Notes: generated by a model not told the origin, from the letters alone. Shown: positions 25,972 through 34,411, numbered from the stretch's first letter. The stretch is 43,061 bases of DNA from Hyphomonadaceae bacterium (GCA_013001295.1 JABDMW010000043.1:1-43061), one strand, 5' to 3'. Program-made: numbers and translations.

Positions 25972-27069
25972 ATGTCTGATCTCATACTTTTGACATCAAC
26001 CAACCCGGCTTCAGCCTGGGATTGGGGCCTGCCCGGAACCGGGAAGTGGGGACGCGCCGAAACAGCTGAAGAGAAATCTGCATTAGCCGCTGCTGGCCAT
26101 TCCCGGCTTGTGGTGGTTGTCCCGGGCATGGGCGTGGTGACGAAACTGCACACGCTCGAAGGTCTCAAGGAAAAACAGAAAGTCCAAGCCGCCGGCTTCA
26201 GCATCGAAGATGATCTCGCAGCCTCGCTCGACGACACTCATATCGCTTTTGATGCCCATGCATCCCGGCTGGCGATCTGCTCGAACGATTTGATCGCGGA
26301 TGTGAATGCCGCTCTCAATGCCCACGGCCTGCAGGCAGATGTGATGTGCGCCGACTATGACAGTTTTGCAGACGATGCGCTGTTCGAATATCAGGGACGG
26401 GTGATCTCCAGTACCGCATCAGGTCTCGGCTTTGCTGTTGAAACCGGGCTTGCGAGCGCGGTCTTGGATAAAGATCAAGGCATTCCCGCCACCATCACCG
26501 CGCAAGGCCTGCTCGAACGGATCGCCAAATCATTGATGGCCGGACATGAACCGATCGACCTCATGCAAGGCAAATTCGCGCAAAAATCATCTTTCGCGGG
26601 CGGCGGGTTTAAACGTCTGGCCCTGCTTGCAGCCGGCGTGGTTGTCGCATTTCTGGTGCTCAATATCGGGCAGGGCATCATGATCGGCAATAAAACCAAG
26701 GCCGTGGAAAAAGAGATCGACCAGATCTACGCCGAGATTTTTCCGGGGCAGGCTATACCATCTAATCCGGCTCAGCATGTCTACCGCGCTACACGTGCGC
26801 TCGGCGGGTCCGCTCAAACAGATTTCGTGTCGCTGTCTGCCTTGCTGGCCAAAAGCGTGCAGGACGTCGAGGGTGTGGAGATATCCTCGCTCCGGTATGA
26901 CAAGGCCAAAGGCCAGCTCAACCTGTCGATCCTGTATGGCAGCTTCGAGGATACTGAAAAACTGAAAGCCGCCGTACAAAGACATGGCGGTAGCTTCACC
27001 GAAGGCGGCACCCGTCAAAGCGGTGAAGGCCTGTCAGGCGATGCTGTCCTGAGCGGAGGCGCATCATGA
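25972..27069 (+). CDS. gspL: T2SS inner-membrane protein GspL
   Basis: 365 residues. A cytoplasmic actin-like domain (about 1-205, with VVVPGMGVVTKLHTLEG) binds GspE. One membrane helix follows (LALLAAGVVVAFLVLNIG, about 212-229), then a periplasmic ferredoxin-like end (about 280-350, VEGVEISSLRYDKAKGQLNL). It connects the ATPase to GspM and the pseudopilus platform. Overlaps gspM by four bases. Confidence 0.9.
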   Translation: MSDLILLTSTNPASAWDWGLPGTGKWGRAETAEEKSALAAAGHSRLVVVVPGMGVVTKLHTLEGLKEKQKVQAAGFSIEDDLAASLDDTHIAFDAHASRLAICSNDLIADVNAALNAHGLQADVMCADYDSFADDALFEYQGRVISSTASGLGFAVETGLASAVLDKDQGIPATITAQGLLERIAKSLMAGHEPIDLMQGKFAQKSSFAGGGFKRLALLAAGVVVAFLVLNIGQGIMIGNKTKAVEKEIDQIYAEIFPGQAIPSNPAQHVYRATRALGGSAQTDFVSLSALLAKSVQDVEGVEISSLRYDKAKGQLNLSILYGSFEDTEKLKAAVQRHGGSFTEGGTRQSGEGLSGDAVLSGGAS

Positions 27070-27533
27070 AGTTCTGGACCGAACGCGAACCGCGCGAAAA
27101 AATCCTGATCGGCGCGGCTCTGGGCCTGGTCGCCTTGATCATCGGGTCGCAATTTATTGTCAAACCGCTCATGGCCTATCCGGACACTCAGCAAGTGAAA
27201 CTGGAACAGGCGGAACGCGATCTGGCCGAGATGAAAAAAGGACAGGTCCTCTTGTCAGGGCCGACCCCGGTCGACAAACAGATCGTCAACGCCAATCAGG
27301 CCCAAACTATGATCACCAACAGCGCCCAACAGACCGGGCTGGTGATTGCGCGGCGTCAACCCAACGGCGAAACCGGCCTGACCGTGTGGATTGAAGATGC
27401 CGAAAGTAAGCTGCTGTATAATTGGCTGGACGATGTTACCGGCACCTATAATGTTGAACTCTTAGGCGCGAATATAAACCGCAATGATGGCGGCACGGTT
27501 CGCGCGCAATTGACGTTCAAATTGGGGACATGA
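27066..27533 (+). CDS. gspM: T2SS inner-membrane protein GspM
   Basis: 155 residues with the family layout: short N-terminus FWTEREPREKILIGAA, one membrane helix (about 14-33), a coiled stretch (QVKLEQAERDLAEMKKG) and a C-terminal ferredoxin-like domain (VWIEDAESKLLYNWLDDV). Partner of GspL. Its stop overlaps the following lipoprotein start by four bases. Confidence 0.9.
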   Translation: MKFWTEREPREKILIGAALGLVALIIGSQFIVKPLMAYPDTQQVKLEQAERDLAEMKKGQVLLSGPTPVDKQIVNANQAQTMITNSAQQTGLVIARRQPNGETGLTVWIEDAESKLLYNWLDDVTGTYNVELLGANINRNDGGTVRAQLTFKLGT

Positions 27534-27988
27534 TGAAACAATTTTTCGCGATATCATTATCCTCTCTATTGCTGACAGCGTGCGCAAGCACGGGTGAGAC
27601 AAAGCAAAAAGCCAATACGGTCAAGACCAAAGCCGCCGGCCTGTCGGAGCAAAACCTGGTCGAAGGCGAATGCGCCATCTTCCTGTGGGCCGCCAATGGC
27701 AAACGCGAATTCGTGTATTTCCAGAAACAGGACAGCGCCACGGCCAAATATTACAAGGACGATACCACGATTGATATCGCAACTACGGACAATACCAGCG
27801 CCTTGGCGGACACACCCGCGCTCAACTTTTCCTATACCGGACCGTCAAGTGAGAAAATCACCGTCAGCGGCGGATATGACGGCGAGATCGAAGGCGGCCT
27901 GAAAATTGCGCCCTCAACGATCAAGGTTGAAACCAAGGATGGCTGGCAACAGATCACGCCTGCGTCCGGCGTCTTTGCCTGCCTTTAA
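27530..27988 (+). CDS. Small lipoprotein coupled to the gsp operon
   Basis: 152 residues from ATG 27530 (or 27533). The signal peptide ends in LLLTAC, a good lipobox, giving a Cys at about 18; the residue after it is Ala, not Asp, so outer-membrane sorting is expected. The mature part shows GECAIFLWAANGKREFVYFQ (about 47-66) and a beta-rich C-terminus. It is not GspN by sequence. The four-base overlap with gspM makes it part of the operon, and an outer-membrane lipoprotein in that position would suit a secretin pilotin or assembly factor. That role is inference; I recognise no known pilotin motif. Confidence 0.85.
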   Translation: MMKQFFAISLSSLLLTACASTGETKQKANTVKTKAAGLSEQNLVEGECAIFLWAANGKREFVYFQKQDSATAKYYKDDTTIDIATTDNTSALADTPALNFSYTGPSSEKITVSGGYDGEIEGGLKIAPSTIKVETKDGWQQITPASGVFACL

Positions 27989-28069
27989 GCCTGCCGGTTT
28001 CGCCCTGTATTCCAATTTCTAGGAATTGCGTTAAAAGAAGCTCTAGATTAGTTCTTCAGGGAGTGCACT

Positions 28070-28453
28070 ATGCGGATGTATATCAAAAGTGTGATGGTGG
28101 AAGATCAAAACAAAGCCCGTGATTTTTACACCAAAATCTTAGGCTTTGAGATTAAGCATGATATTGCCATGGGCGAACATGCCTGGATCACTCTGGTGTC
28201 ACCGGATGAAGAAAACAGCATTGAGTTGGCATTAGAGCCCAATCAATACCCACCAGCACAAACGCTGCAAAAATCACTGATGGCTGACGGCATTCCATGG
28301 ACAGCATTCGAAGTTGATGACATGGCTGCCGAACACAAACGCCTCGAAGCCGCCGGTGTCGAATTCACGATGGCGCCCAAGGATATGGGAGACTTCCATA
28401 TGGCTGTGTTCAATGATACCTGCGGCAACCTCATTCAACTCATTCAAAATTGA
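28070..28453 (+). CDS. VOC (glyoxalase/bleomycin-resistance fold) protein
   Basis: 127 residues with two beta-alpha-beta-beta-beta modules: SVMVEDQNKARDFYTKILGFE and TAFEVDDMAAEHKRLEAAGVEF. The late FHMAVFNDTCGNLIQLIQ is the usual end with a Glu replaced by Gln (NLIQLIQ for NxxEL), so metal binding may be altered. GGGAG precedes the start. Substrate unknown. A 33-bp palindromic repeat follows 45 bases behind its stop. Confidence 0.88.
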   Translation: MRMYIKSVMVEDQNKARDFYTKILGFEIKHDIAMGEHAWITLVSPDEENSIELALEPNQYPPAQTLQKSLMADGIPWTAFEVDDMAAEHKRLEAAGVEFTMAPKDMGDFHMAVFNDTCGNLIQLIQN

Positions 28454-28498
28454 TCGGCCTTTTTGGTGTCACGCTTTATTCAGTAAACGCTGACTTAC

Positions 28499-28531
28499 GA
28501 GTGTCTTTAATGGAGCGATTTTAAGACACTC
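28499..28531 (+). repeat. 33-bp palindromic repeat, copy 2
   Basis: Perfect 9-bp arms GAGTGTCTT and AAGACACTC around a GGAGCGATTT-type centre. Lies behind the VOC gene. Confidence 0.7.
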
Positions 28532-28667
28532 AGACTTTGCTGCGTTAGCCGCAAAAAGACCAAATGGTCATTTTTCAAGTCAAAAATTACAAACACCAAA
28601 CGATCCTTGCTCTTGAGCTATATGGAAGCTAGTTTGCACATCCATCATTCCTATACCGAAACTCAAT

Positions 28668-29285
28668 ATGTTCTTTAATAAGAAGCCTTTCGAAGCTCCG
28701 AAATTTGATCAAGAATTCTTTGATGAAGAGTGGAAATTGTACATCGATTGTGCCGAAAAATCACACCCACCTTTCAAGTCATATTTAGCTCAAGGTGCGA
28801 AATTAGAAGACATAACATCAGCTGAAACAGCGATAGCTTGCGAGTTTTCAGAAGATTTGAAACACCTATTAAGTCTTCATGATGGAAGTAACGAGTATCA
28901 AGTTTTACCCGGCTGGGAATTGTATTCCTGTGCACGTATTGTTGACGAATGGAGTGTTTGGGAAAACCTTTATCAAACCCAATTTAAACCTGAGAAATAT
29001 CGTTGTAACCCGAACGGTACAATAAAGGGCGATGAATGGTGGAGACTTAAATGGATACCATTTTGCGGCGATGGAGGCGGAAATCATTTGTGCTTAGACA
29101 TGGATCCCCCTGCTGGTGGAACCATAGGGCAAATCATTACTATGTGGCATGATGCTGATAACCGCGATGTTGCTGCTAAATCACTCACAGGCTATATCAG
29201 TATGATAGCTGGAGACATTGACGACGGTGACCTTGTTTGGAATGAAGAATGGGGCGGCATTCATTTACCGATCGAAAAGGGTTAA
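28668..29285 (+). CDS. SMI1/KNR4 (SUKH) family protein
   Basis: 205 residues. The SUKH signature is clear in the second half: RLKWIPFCGDGGGNHLCLD (about 125-143), then DPPAGGTIGQIITMWHD and VAAKSLTGYISMI. An early AETAIACEFSEDLKHLL matches the domain's start (proline-less helix packing on the sheet). SUKH proteins are frequent immunity factors against contact-dependent or polymorphic toxins, though many stand alone. No toxin gene is seen next to it. AT-rich, without a good ribosome site, in the repeat-laden accessory zone. Confidence 0.88.
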   Translation: MFFNKKPFEAPKFDQEFFDEEWKLYIDCAEKSHPPFKSYLAQGAKLEDITSAETAIACEFSEDLKHLLSLHDGSNEYQVLPGWELYSCARIVDEWSVWENLYQTQFKPEKYRCNPNGTIKGDEWWRLKWIPFCGDGGGNHLCLDMDPPAGGTIGQIITMWHDADNRDVAAKSLTGYISMIAGDIDDGDLVWNEEWGGIHLPIEKG

Positions 29286-29307
29286 GGATGATCGCATCGA
29301 CTAACCC

Positions 29308-29340
29308 GAGCGGCTTATTTTGGGCGGAAACGGGCCTCTC
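29308..29340 (+). repeat. 33-bp palindromic repeat, degenerate copy 3
   Basis: Starts GAGCGGC, keeps the TTTTGGGCG centre and ends GCCTCTC; arms pair 6 of 7. The right half has drifted. It lies four bases before copy 4. Confidence 0.4.
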
Positions 29341-29344
29341 ATCT

Positions 29345-29377
29345 CAGCGACTGTTATGGGCGATTTTAGGACGCTCG
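29345..29377 (+). repeat. 33-bp palindromic repeat, copy 4
   Basis: CAGCGAC start, GGGCGATTTTA centre, GGACGCTCG end. Between the convergent ends of the SUKH and DUF4272 genes. Confidence 0.65.
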
Positions 29378-29388
29378 GCTTTCGACCT

Positions 29389-29982
29389 CTAAGTATCAGT
29401 CGTCACGTCGTCCCAATCCTCAACCTCGCCCCAAAGAATCCAATTGATTGCGTGATGACGCTCTTGGATAATTTCCATATTTACGGGTTTCTTTGGCTGG
29501 CAGTTGTTTATATTTGCATTGCGAGCTTCCCAATGATGACTTTCAATTTCATTAGCAGCTTCGGAGAGCTCTATCTCATCTCTTAACTTTACAGTTTTAA
29601 GAAAGCGCTTAGCCGTGTCATTGTTTAACGGCGATGATGCATTTTGGAATCCGTCAACACTCGCTTGTTCGATTGGCGAAGCCAATTTGGGTATAATGTC
29701 TAGTGCCCACGTCAGCACATGTAACCTCTCATTATGCCAACTAAAATTTATGAGTTGCTTTTCTGTTGGAGAAGCTGCCTCTACGAAATTTAACTCTTTA
29801 GGTGACAATGAATCCCAGAGATTATTACTTTTTATCCAATGAACAACATCAGCTCTAGGAGTGTCTGTGCAACTGAGCATATATATAGCGAAAAGGGCTA
29901 AGGCACGCTCCCCAACCGCCTGCGCGCTCACAACCTTAAAGTCATCAGAGATTTGTTCGTCTGCCAACTGAATACGCCTCAC
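29389..29982 (-). CDS. DUF4272 family protein
   Basis: 197 residues from a GTG at 29982; a stop lies in frame just upstream, so the protein cannot be much longer at the N-terminus. It shows the DUF4272 landmarks: AQAVGERALALFAIYMLS, LSPKELNFVE, a central RLHVLTWALDIIPKL (about 84-98), and the closing ERHHAINWILWG ... DWDDVTTDT that ends most members. Function of the family is unknown. It lies tail-to-tail with the SUKH gene, with two palindromic repeats between. No clear Shine-Dalgarno. AT-rich. Confidence 0.85.
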   Translation of the reverse strand: MRRIQLADEQISDDFKVVSAQAVGERALALFAIYMLSCTDTPRADVVHWIKSNNLWDSLSPKELNFVEAASPTEKQLINFSWHNERLHVLTWALDIIPKLASPIEQASVDGFQNASSPLNNDTAKRFLKTVKLRDEIELSEAANEIESHHWEARNANINNCQPKKPVNMEIIQERHHAINWILWGEVEDWDDVTTDT

Positions 29983-30370
29983 TTGATGTTACATGAGCCA
30001 AGCCTACTGCAGCCAGAGCTGTGAGTCGAGGAATACACAGGAATGTTGGCTAACTGAATGCTCCCATATTGCAAACATTACCAGCGGCCGTTTTTGGGCG
30101 TTTTAAGCCACTGGTCAAATGCCCGCTTCAGCGCCCTGAACGCGGCGAAGCCGTGCTCTTGTGGAACCGCGAAAGCGGCCTTCCGCCACCTCCCCAATGC
30201 GGACCTCGGAACCCGTTGGCCTAAGCTCGGGTCAGCATCCCCATATTTGGTGCCAAACCTTACTTTGCCATGAGTTCAGGTGAATTGGCACTATCCTCTG
30301 CAATCGAACCTCTGCATAAGGACGCCTGTAAATAAATCGTTTGGGAATTAGCTGACGGGAAGATTGTCTT
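29983..30370. other. 388-base divergent spacer with repeat copy
   Basis: Holds a 33-bp palindromic repeat (30082-30114), then a GC-rich stretch including a CCGC-GAAA-GCGG tetraloop hairpin (30167-30178). A 71-codon frame across the repeat (30058-30273) looks accidental. The GTGGAAC-containing downstream stretch is faintly shared with 32422 onward, behind another repeat copy. No gene supported. Confidence 0.5.
30082..30114 (+). repeat. 33-bp palindromic repeat, copy 5
   Basis: CAGCGGC arm, TTTTTGGGCGTTTTAAG centre, GCCACTG arm. With its ATTAC flank it matches copy 7 in 32 of 38 bases. Confidence 0.7.
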
Positions 30371-31642
30371 ATGTTGGACGCCATATTGGAATTTGTTAAA
30401 CGTTTTGGTTTGTCGGACGATCTGACATTCGGCGTCGCCATTGTCTGTGCCGTTTTGGCGGTCCTGGCGCTGGCATTCCTCGCCTACCTTATCACTCGAT
30501 ATGTGGTTGTGGCGACGCTCGTACAGTCGATCAAGAGATCCGGATCAAAACGCGACGATACTTTCGTGCAGATGAAAGTCTTCTCGAGATTATCCCACGC
30601 TGCGCCTGCGGTCGTCATATATCTTTTGGGACCGGCCGTCTTCGCTTCCTTCCCGGCGGCAATGCAGGCCATCGAAACGACGAGCCTGCTCTATCTGACC
30701 CTGATCATCGTCCTGTTCATTGATGCGTTGATGAGTGCGGGTCTGGCGATCTACCGCACCTACAGAATTTCGCGAACTTTCCCGATCACCAGCTTTGTGC
30801 AAATTGCCAAATTGCTGCTGTATTTCTTTGGCGCGATCACCGTGTTATCACTGATCCTCGGCCAGTCCCCGTTCACCTTCCTCGCGGGACTTGGCGCCAT
30901 GACCGCCGTCTTGATGTTGGTATTCAAAGATCCAATTTTGGGATTTGTCGCCGGCATCCAACTCTCGGTCAATAAAATGGTCTCCGTCAGTGACTGGATC
31001 GAAATGCCGAAATTCTCGGTTGATGGCGATATCATTGAGATCGGCCTGACCACCGTCAAAATCCGCAATTTCGACAAGACGATCACGACGATCCCGACCC
31101 AGTCCTTGATCAATGACAGCTTCAAGAACTGGCGCGGCATGCAAGAAACCGGCGGACGGCGGATTAAACGGGCCATTCATCTGGACGTCCGGTCGGTAAA
31201 GTTCTGCGACGCGGAAATGTTGTCCCGGTTCTCGCGCATCCAATTCATCGCCGACTATATCGCCGCCAAGAAGGATGAACTATCCGCGTTCAACACATCC
31301 AAAGGCGTTGATACCTCGACACTGGTTAATGGCCGCCATTTGACCAATGTCGGGACGTTCCGGGCCTATATCGAAGCCTATCTCCGCGCCCATCCCAAGA
31401 TCAGCGACAAATTCACTTTTCTCGTGCGCCAGTTAAAGCCAACCGAAAACGGCTTGCCGATTGAGATCTATGTGTTCACAACAACCACGGACTGGATCGA
31501 ATATGAAGCCATCCAATCCGGCATCTTCGACCATTTGTTAGCCGCCGCCCCGGAATTCGATCTCCGCCTTTTCCAAAACCCAACCGGCGCTGATTTCGCC
31601 GGCTCAATCTTGGGGCAAGGCGCGGCGAAAGCTGCGACCTGA
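30371..31642 (+). CDS. MscS-family mechanosensitive channel, YbdG-like
   Basis: 423 residues. Four or five membrane helices (about 18-45, 75-93, 100-124, 142-164, 172-200) precede the pore helix LAGLGAMTAVLMLVFKDPILGFVAGIQL, whose FKDPILGFVAG is characteristic of this family. The MscS beta domain follows (VSDWIEMP, GDIIEIGLTTVKIRNFDKTI, IPTQSLINDSFKNW). The longer membrane part and the C-terminal domain resemble E. coli YbdG/MscM rather than MscS. It relieves turgor on osmotic downshift. GGGAAG precedes the start. Composition returns to the core level, so it may be native to the locus. Confidence 0.92.
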   Translation: MLDAILEFVKRFGLSDDLTFGVAIVCAVLAVLALAFLAYLITRYVVVATLVQSIKRSGSKRDDTFVQMKVFSRLSHAAPAVVIYLLGPAVFASFPAAMQAIETTSLLYLTLIIVLFIDALMSAGLAIYRTYRISRTFPITSFVQIAKLLLYFFGAITVLSLILGQSPFTFLAGLGAMTAVLMLVFKDPILGFVAGIQLSVNKMVSVSDWIEMPKFSVDGDIIEIGLTTVKIRNFDKTITTIPTQSLINDSFKNWRGMQETGGRRIKRAIHLDVRSVKFCDAEMLSRFSRIQFIADYIAAKKDELSAFNTSKGVDTSTLVNGRHLTNVGTFRAYIEAYLRAHPKISDKFTFLVRQLKPTENGLPIEIYVFTTTTDWIEYEAIQSGIFDHLLAAAPEFDLRLFQNPTGADFAGSILGQGAAKAAT

Positions 31643-31720
31643 GGTTATTGAGGATTGGATGTAAACGCGCGAGCTGGACCCTCGCAGACGGTAACAAATT
31701 CTGGATAGCGGAAATTAACT

Positions 31721-31753
31721 CAGTGTCTTACTTGAGGCGAATTTAGGACGCTC
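31721..31753 (+). repeat. 33-bp palindromic repeat, copy 6
   Basis: CAGTGTC arm and GACGCTC arm around GAGGCGAATTTAG. Between the convergent channel gene and the following minus-strand gene. Confidence 0.65.
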
Positions 31754-31765
31754 GCTGCAAGGGCT

Positions 31766-32254
31766 CTATCGGATTTCCGCCAATTGATCCCATAAATCAG
31801 TCGTATCGGCATTTGCAATCATGCCCTCGACCATCTTTACAAACTCGGGATTGAAGTAGACAGCGCAAATTTCCCACAATGCACGAGCCCGTTCGGTTCC
31901 TAGCACGAAGTAGATCACATCGCGGTATGTCTCCCAAGAGCCTTGATCCAAAGCTCCGTTGTTATACTGCAGCCACTCATATTCTCTGGCACGCATCTGA
32001 CCGATCATCCAAAAAAACAATTGCGTTTTCTCAGGAAACGTTGGCGTTTCCTCTTGTGAAAAAACCCGCCCCAGTTCGGGAAACTCGACGAATTTGTATA
32101 TACCTGTTTGGTCATTCTCTAGTTGCGTTTGACGCGTGTCGGAACGGAGTTGGGCTGTACCCTGCTTAATTTGAATCGTAAGATAAATTAGGGTTGCGGC
32201 AACTATAACTACACCGATTATCTGCGCAATCTGAGCTATTTGATCGAGTGTCAT
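31766..32254 (-). CDS. Membrane-anchored protein of unknown function
   Basis: 162 residues. One N-terminal membrane helix (IIGVVIVAATLIYLTIQI, about 12-29) is followed by a coiled stretch rich in Gln and Thr, then a soluble helical part with FFWMIGQMRAREYEWLQYNNGALD and WETYRDVIYFVLGTERARALWE. This architecture and the REYEWLQYxxGALD stretch recur in small proteins of marine Proteobacteria of unknown role. It is alone on its strand. No partner is evident. Confidence 0.8.
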   Translation of the reverse strand: MTLDQIAQIAQIIGVVIVAATLIYLTIQIKQGTAQLRSDTRQTQLENDQTGIYKFVEFPELGRVFSQEETPTFPEKTQLFFWMIGQMRAREYEWLQYNNGALDQGSWETYRDVIYFVLGTERARALWEICAVYFNPEFVKMVEGMIANADTTDLWDQLAEIR

Positions 32255-32349
32255 CTAGTCCCCCAAACTCAGATTCACCTAAAACGTTTTTTTCTATGCT
32301 GGCAACACAAAACTGCTAACTTCTGCTCTCGTGAACATGTCAATATTAC

Positions 32350-32382
32350 CAGCGACCTATTTTGGGCGTTTTAAGCCGCTTA
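32350..32382 (+). repeat. 33-bp palindromic repeat, copy 7
   Basis: CAGCGAC arm, TTTTGGGCGTTTTAAG centre, GCCGCTT arm. Downstream of the prepilin peptidase stop and upstream of the membrane-anchored gene. Confidence 0.7.
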
Positions 32383-32449
32383 AGTTATTGCGCTATAAGC
32401 GAATCAATGGCTCAATATCTCGTGGAACATCAAGTCCGTTCGCCTGCCT

Positions 32450-32896
32450 TTAGGTCAGCACAAACAAAGCCAGCCAGGTCATGAATATCCCTAGGGCCAG
32501 ATGCGGCCCGAACGGGAGCTCGGTTGGCTCGTCTTTGGACTTTGAACTGAGCAGCAGGGCGTGCAAAAGGCCGGAAGCACTGCCGATCAGGATAATAAAT
32601 GGAAGCCCGATCCAGCTGCACCAGGCCCCGCCGGCCGCCAACAGCTTGGCATCGCCGCGCCCGAGCCCGTCCCGTCCCCTAATTTGTTTGTAGGCCAGTT
32701 CCAGAGCCACAAATCCGAGATACCCCAAGCCCATGCCGAGGAGGGCATCCCGGAGATCACCAAATTCAATCGCGAATGCCAGACCAATGGCTATCAAAGG
32801 CAGGGTGTATTTGTCCGGCAGGATATGCGTGCGGTAATCGATGAAAGCGAGCACAGCCAATGCCGTGACCAACACAAATCCAAAAACATAAATCAT
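32450..32896 (-). CDS. Short prepilin peptidase (A24, GspO/CpaA-like)
   Basis: 148 residues from ATG at 32896; the frame stays open further upstream, but only this start begins at the first membrane helix. The ribosome site is not obvious. The two catalytic aspartates of GxGD proteases are seen: D20 in FIDYRTHILPD and D82 in GRGDAKLL. Six or so membrane helices are present. It lacks the N-terminal domain with paired CxxC and the N-methylation function of full GspO/PilD. It therefore resembles CpaA/TadV-type peptidases. As the only A24 gene in the window, it could process GspG-K; a full-length enzyme elsewhere is equally possible. Confidence 0.88.
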   Translation of the reverse strand: MIYVFGFVLVTALAVLAFIDYRTHILPDKYTLPLIAIGLAFAIEFGDLRDALLGMGLGYLGFVALELAYKQIRGRDGLGRGDAKLLAAGGAWCSWIGLPFIILIGSASGLLHALLLSSKSKDEPTELPFGPHLALGIFMTWLALFVLT

Positions 32897-33073
32897 GAGG
32901 ACGGTTGTAGGGTGGAAGGCGGGTGATGGGTAGGGGAAATCGTGCTGAATACTTGGAAACCTAGGCCGCAACAATCCCTTTTCCGGACTATGGAAACATC
33001 TGGTATCATTGCCGTTAGATTTAGCCTAGTTTGATGCTAAAGGCTCAACGGCTTTGAGCCTAAGGAGGAAAAG

Positions 33074-34246
33074 ATGGTCCAAGATATCAGTCGATCCATT
33101 GAGGCGTGTGCGGCCCATTACGGCGAAGACGCGGGCGCGGTCAAAACCTATCTTATCGAGGGGCAGGCCAAGGCGTTAGCACTCCCCAATCGCGGAGAAC
33201 TTAAATTCGACGAAGACGGGAACGTCGCGCAGGATATTTTAAACGCGTACTCAAAATATGGATTTTACATTCTCGAAAATGTTTTATCTGAAGAAGAGCT
33301 TGATGACATAAAAGCCGATCTTGAAAAAATGCGCGAGAACTTTCCGGCACATATGGGGGCGGAAACGGACACGCATGGCCGACCTGCTTTAGGTGCCGAT
33401 AATAAAGCCCCGACACTCCAATGGGCGCGGCCTTTGTCCGATCCGCTGGGCGGTACCGAGATTTTTAATGGCCGCCATCAGGTTAAATTGTTCGAACCCA
33501 AGGCCGCTGACGATGCGCCGCCTGCTGTTCCTGTTTATCTGGGCGGGTCGCTGCAATTCTCGCCCGCGTGCTTGCGCACCTATGCGCATCCGGCTTTACT
33601 GAGACTGGCGGAAGCGATTAACGGCCCGGATTTTGTGCCTTTTACAGAGGGGTTGTTTATTAAAGATGCCGGGCTTGGCGCAGCCGTATCCTGGCATCAG
33701 GACGGCGATACACATTGGGACAGCCCGGACTTTGATGAAGATATACATGGCTTTAATTTTATGGGCCAGGTCTATGGCAGCACAGCCGTAAATGGCGTCT
33801 GGGTTGTGCCGGGTAGCCATAAGGTTGGGCGGGCCAATCTTGTCAAAATGGTCGAGGATGCAGGCAGCGAACGTCTGCCGGACGCCGTGCCGATTATTTG
33901 CAATCCGGGAGACGTCGTCATCAATAGTCGTCAAATCATCCATGGTTCCTTCGCAAATACGGGCTTTGAACCCCGCCTTTCGGTCAATTTCGGATTTCAC
34001 AAAAGATCTTCAGTATTAAATGTCTGCGGGGCTGGCATGCATGCCGAAGCGACCGTTATGGACGATGCGTTCATCGACACACGCGCCCGCGTCATCGGCC
34101 TGGCCATAGATGCCCGAAAGCAACGCTTTCCACACGAAATACCGTATTCGTACGCGCCTTTTGTGGCGCGGCAGGACGAATTCAAATGGAGCGCAGCTGC
34201 CCAGTCGTCACTCAAAGACTATAACCTTATGGACCTCAGCATTTAA
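33074..34246 (+). CDS. Phytanoyl-CoA dioxygenase (PhyH) family protein
   Basis: 390 residues with a very good ribosome site (AAGGAGG, six bases). The Fe(II)/2-oxoglutarate site is seen as SWHQDGDTHWD (His and Asp ligands, about 208-218) and RQIIHGSFANTGFEPRLSVNF (His and 2-oxoglutarate-binding Arg, about 287-307). An N-terminal extension of about 45 residues precedes the YGFYILENVLSEEELDDIKAD start of the fold. It hydroxylates an unknown substrate. Monocistronic by spacing. Confidence 0.9.
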   Translation: MVQDISRSIEACAAHYGEDAGAVKTYLIEGQAKALALPNRGELKFDEDGNVAQDILNAYSKYGFYILENVLSEEELDDIKADLEKMRENFPAHMGAETDTHGRPALGADNKAPTLQWARPLSDPLGGTEIFNGRHQVKLFEPKAADDAPPAVPVYLGGSLQFSPACLRTYAHPALLRLAEAINGPDFVPFTEGLFIKDAGLGAAVSWHQDGDTHWDSPDFDEDIHGFNFMGQVYGSTAVNGVWVVPGSHKVGRANLVKMVEDAGSERLPDAVPIICNPGDVVINSRQIIHGSFANTGFEPRLSVNFGFHKRSSVLNVCGAGMHAEATVMDDAFIDTRARVIGLAIDARKQRFPHEIPYSYAPFVARQDEFKWSAAAQSSLKDYNLMDLSI

Positions 34247-34411
34247 CGCGGACGGTGGCTCGCGGGTAGGGGCAAGTTGGCAAGCGCGGCAACCCGTGCT
34301 TATGGTCGAGATCACTGCTGGAATCGCCATCTTCCATCTATATTTTTTACTGACGACCTCGACGTTCGACGAATTAAGCTTAGACTATTTGCATAAACCC
34401 GGGAGAACGAC

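Noticed and set aside
30058-30273. 71-codon frame in the divergent spacer
   Set aside because: It spans a palindromic repeat and a GC-rich hairpin; no ribosome site or family features.
28499-32382. CRISPR array
   Set aside because: The 33-bp repeats are irregularly spaced by hundreds to thousands of bases, diverged, and without cas genes.
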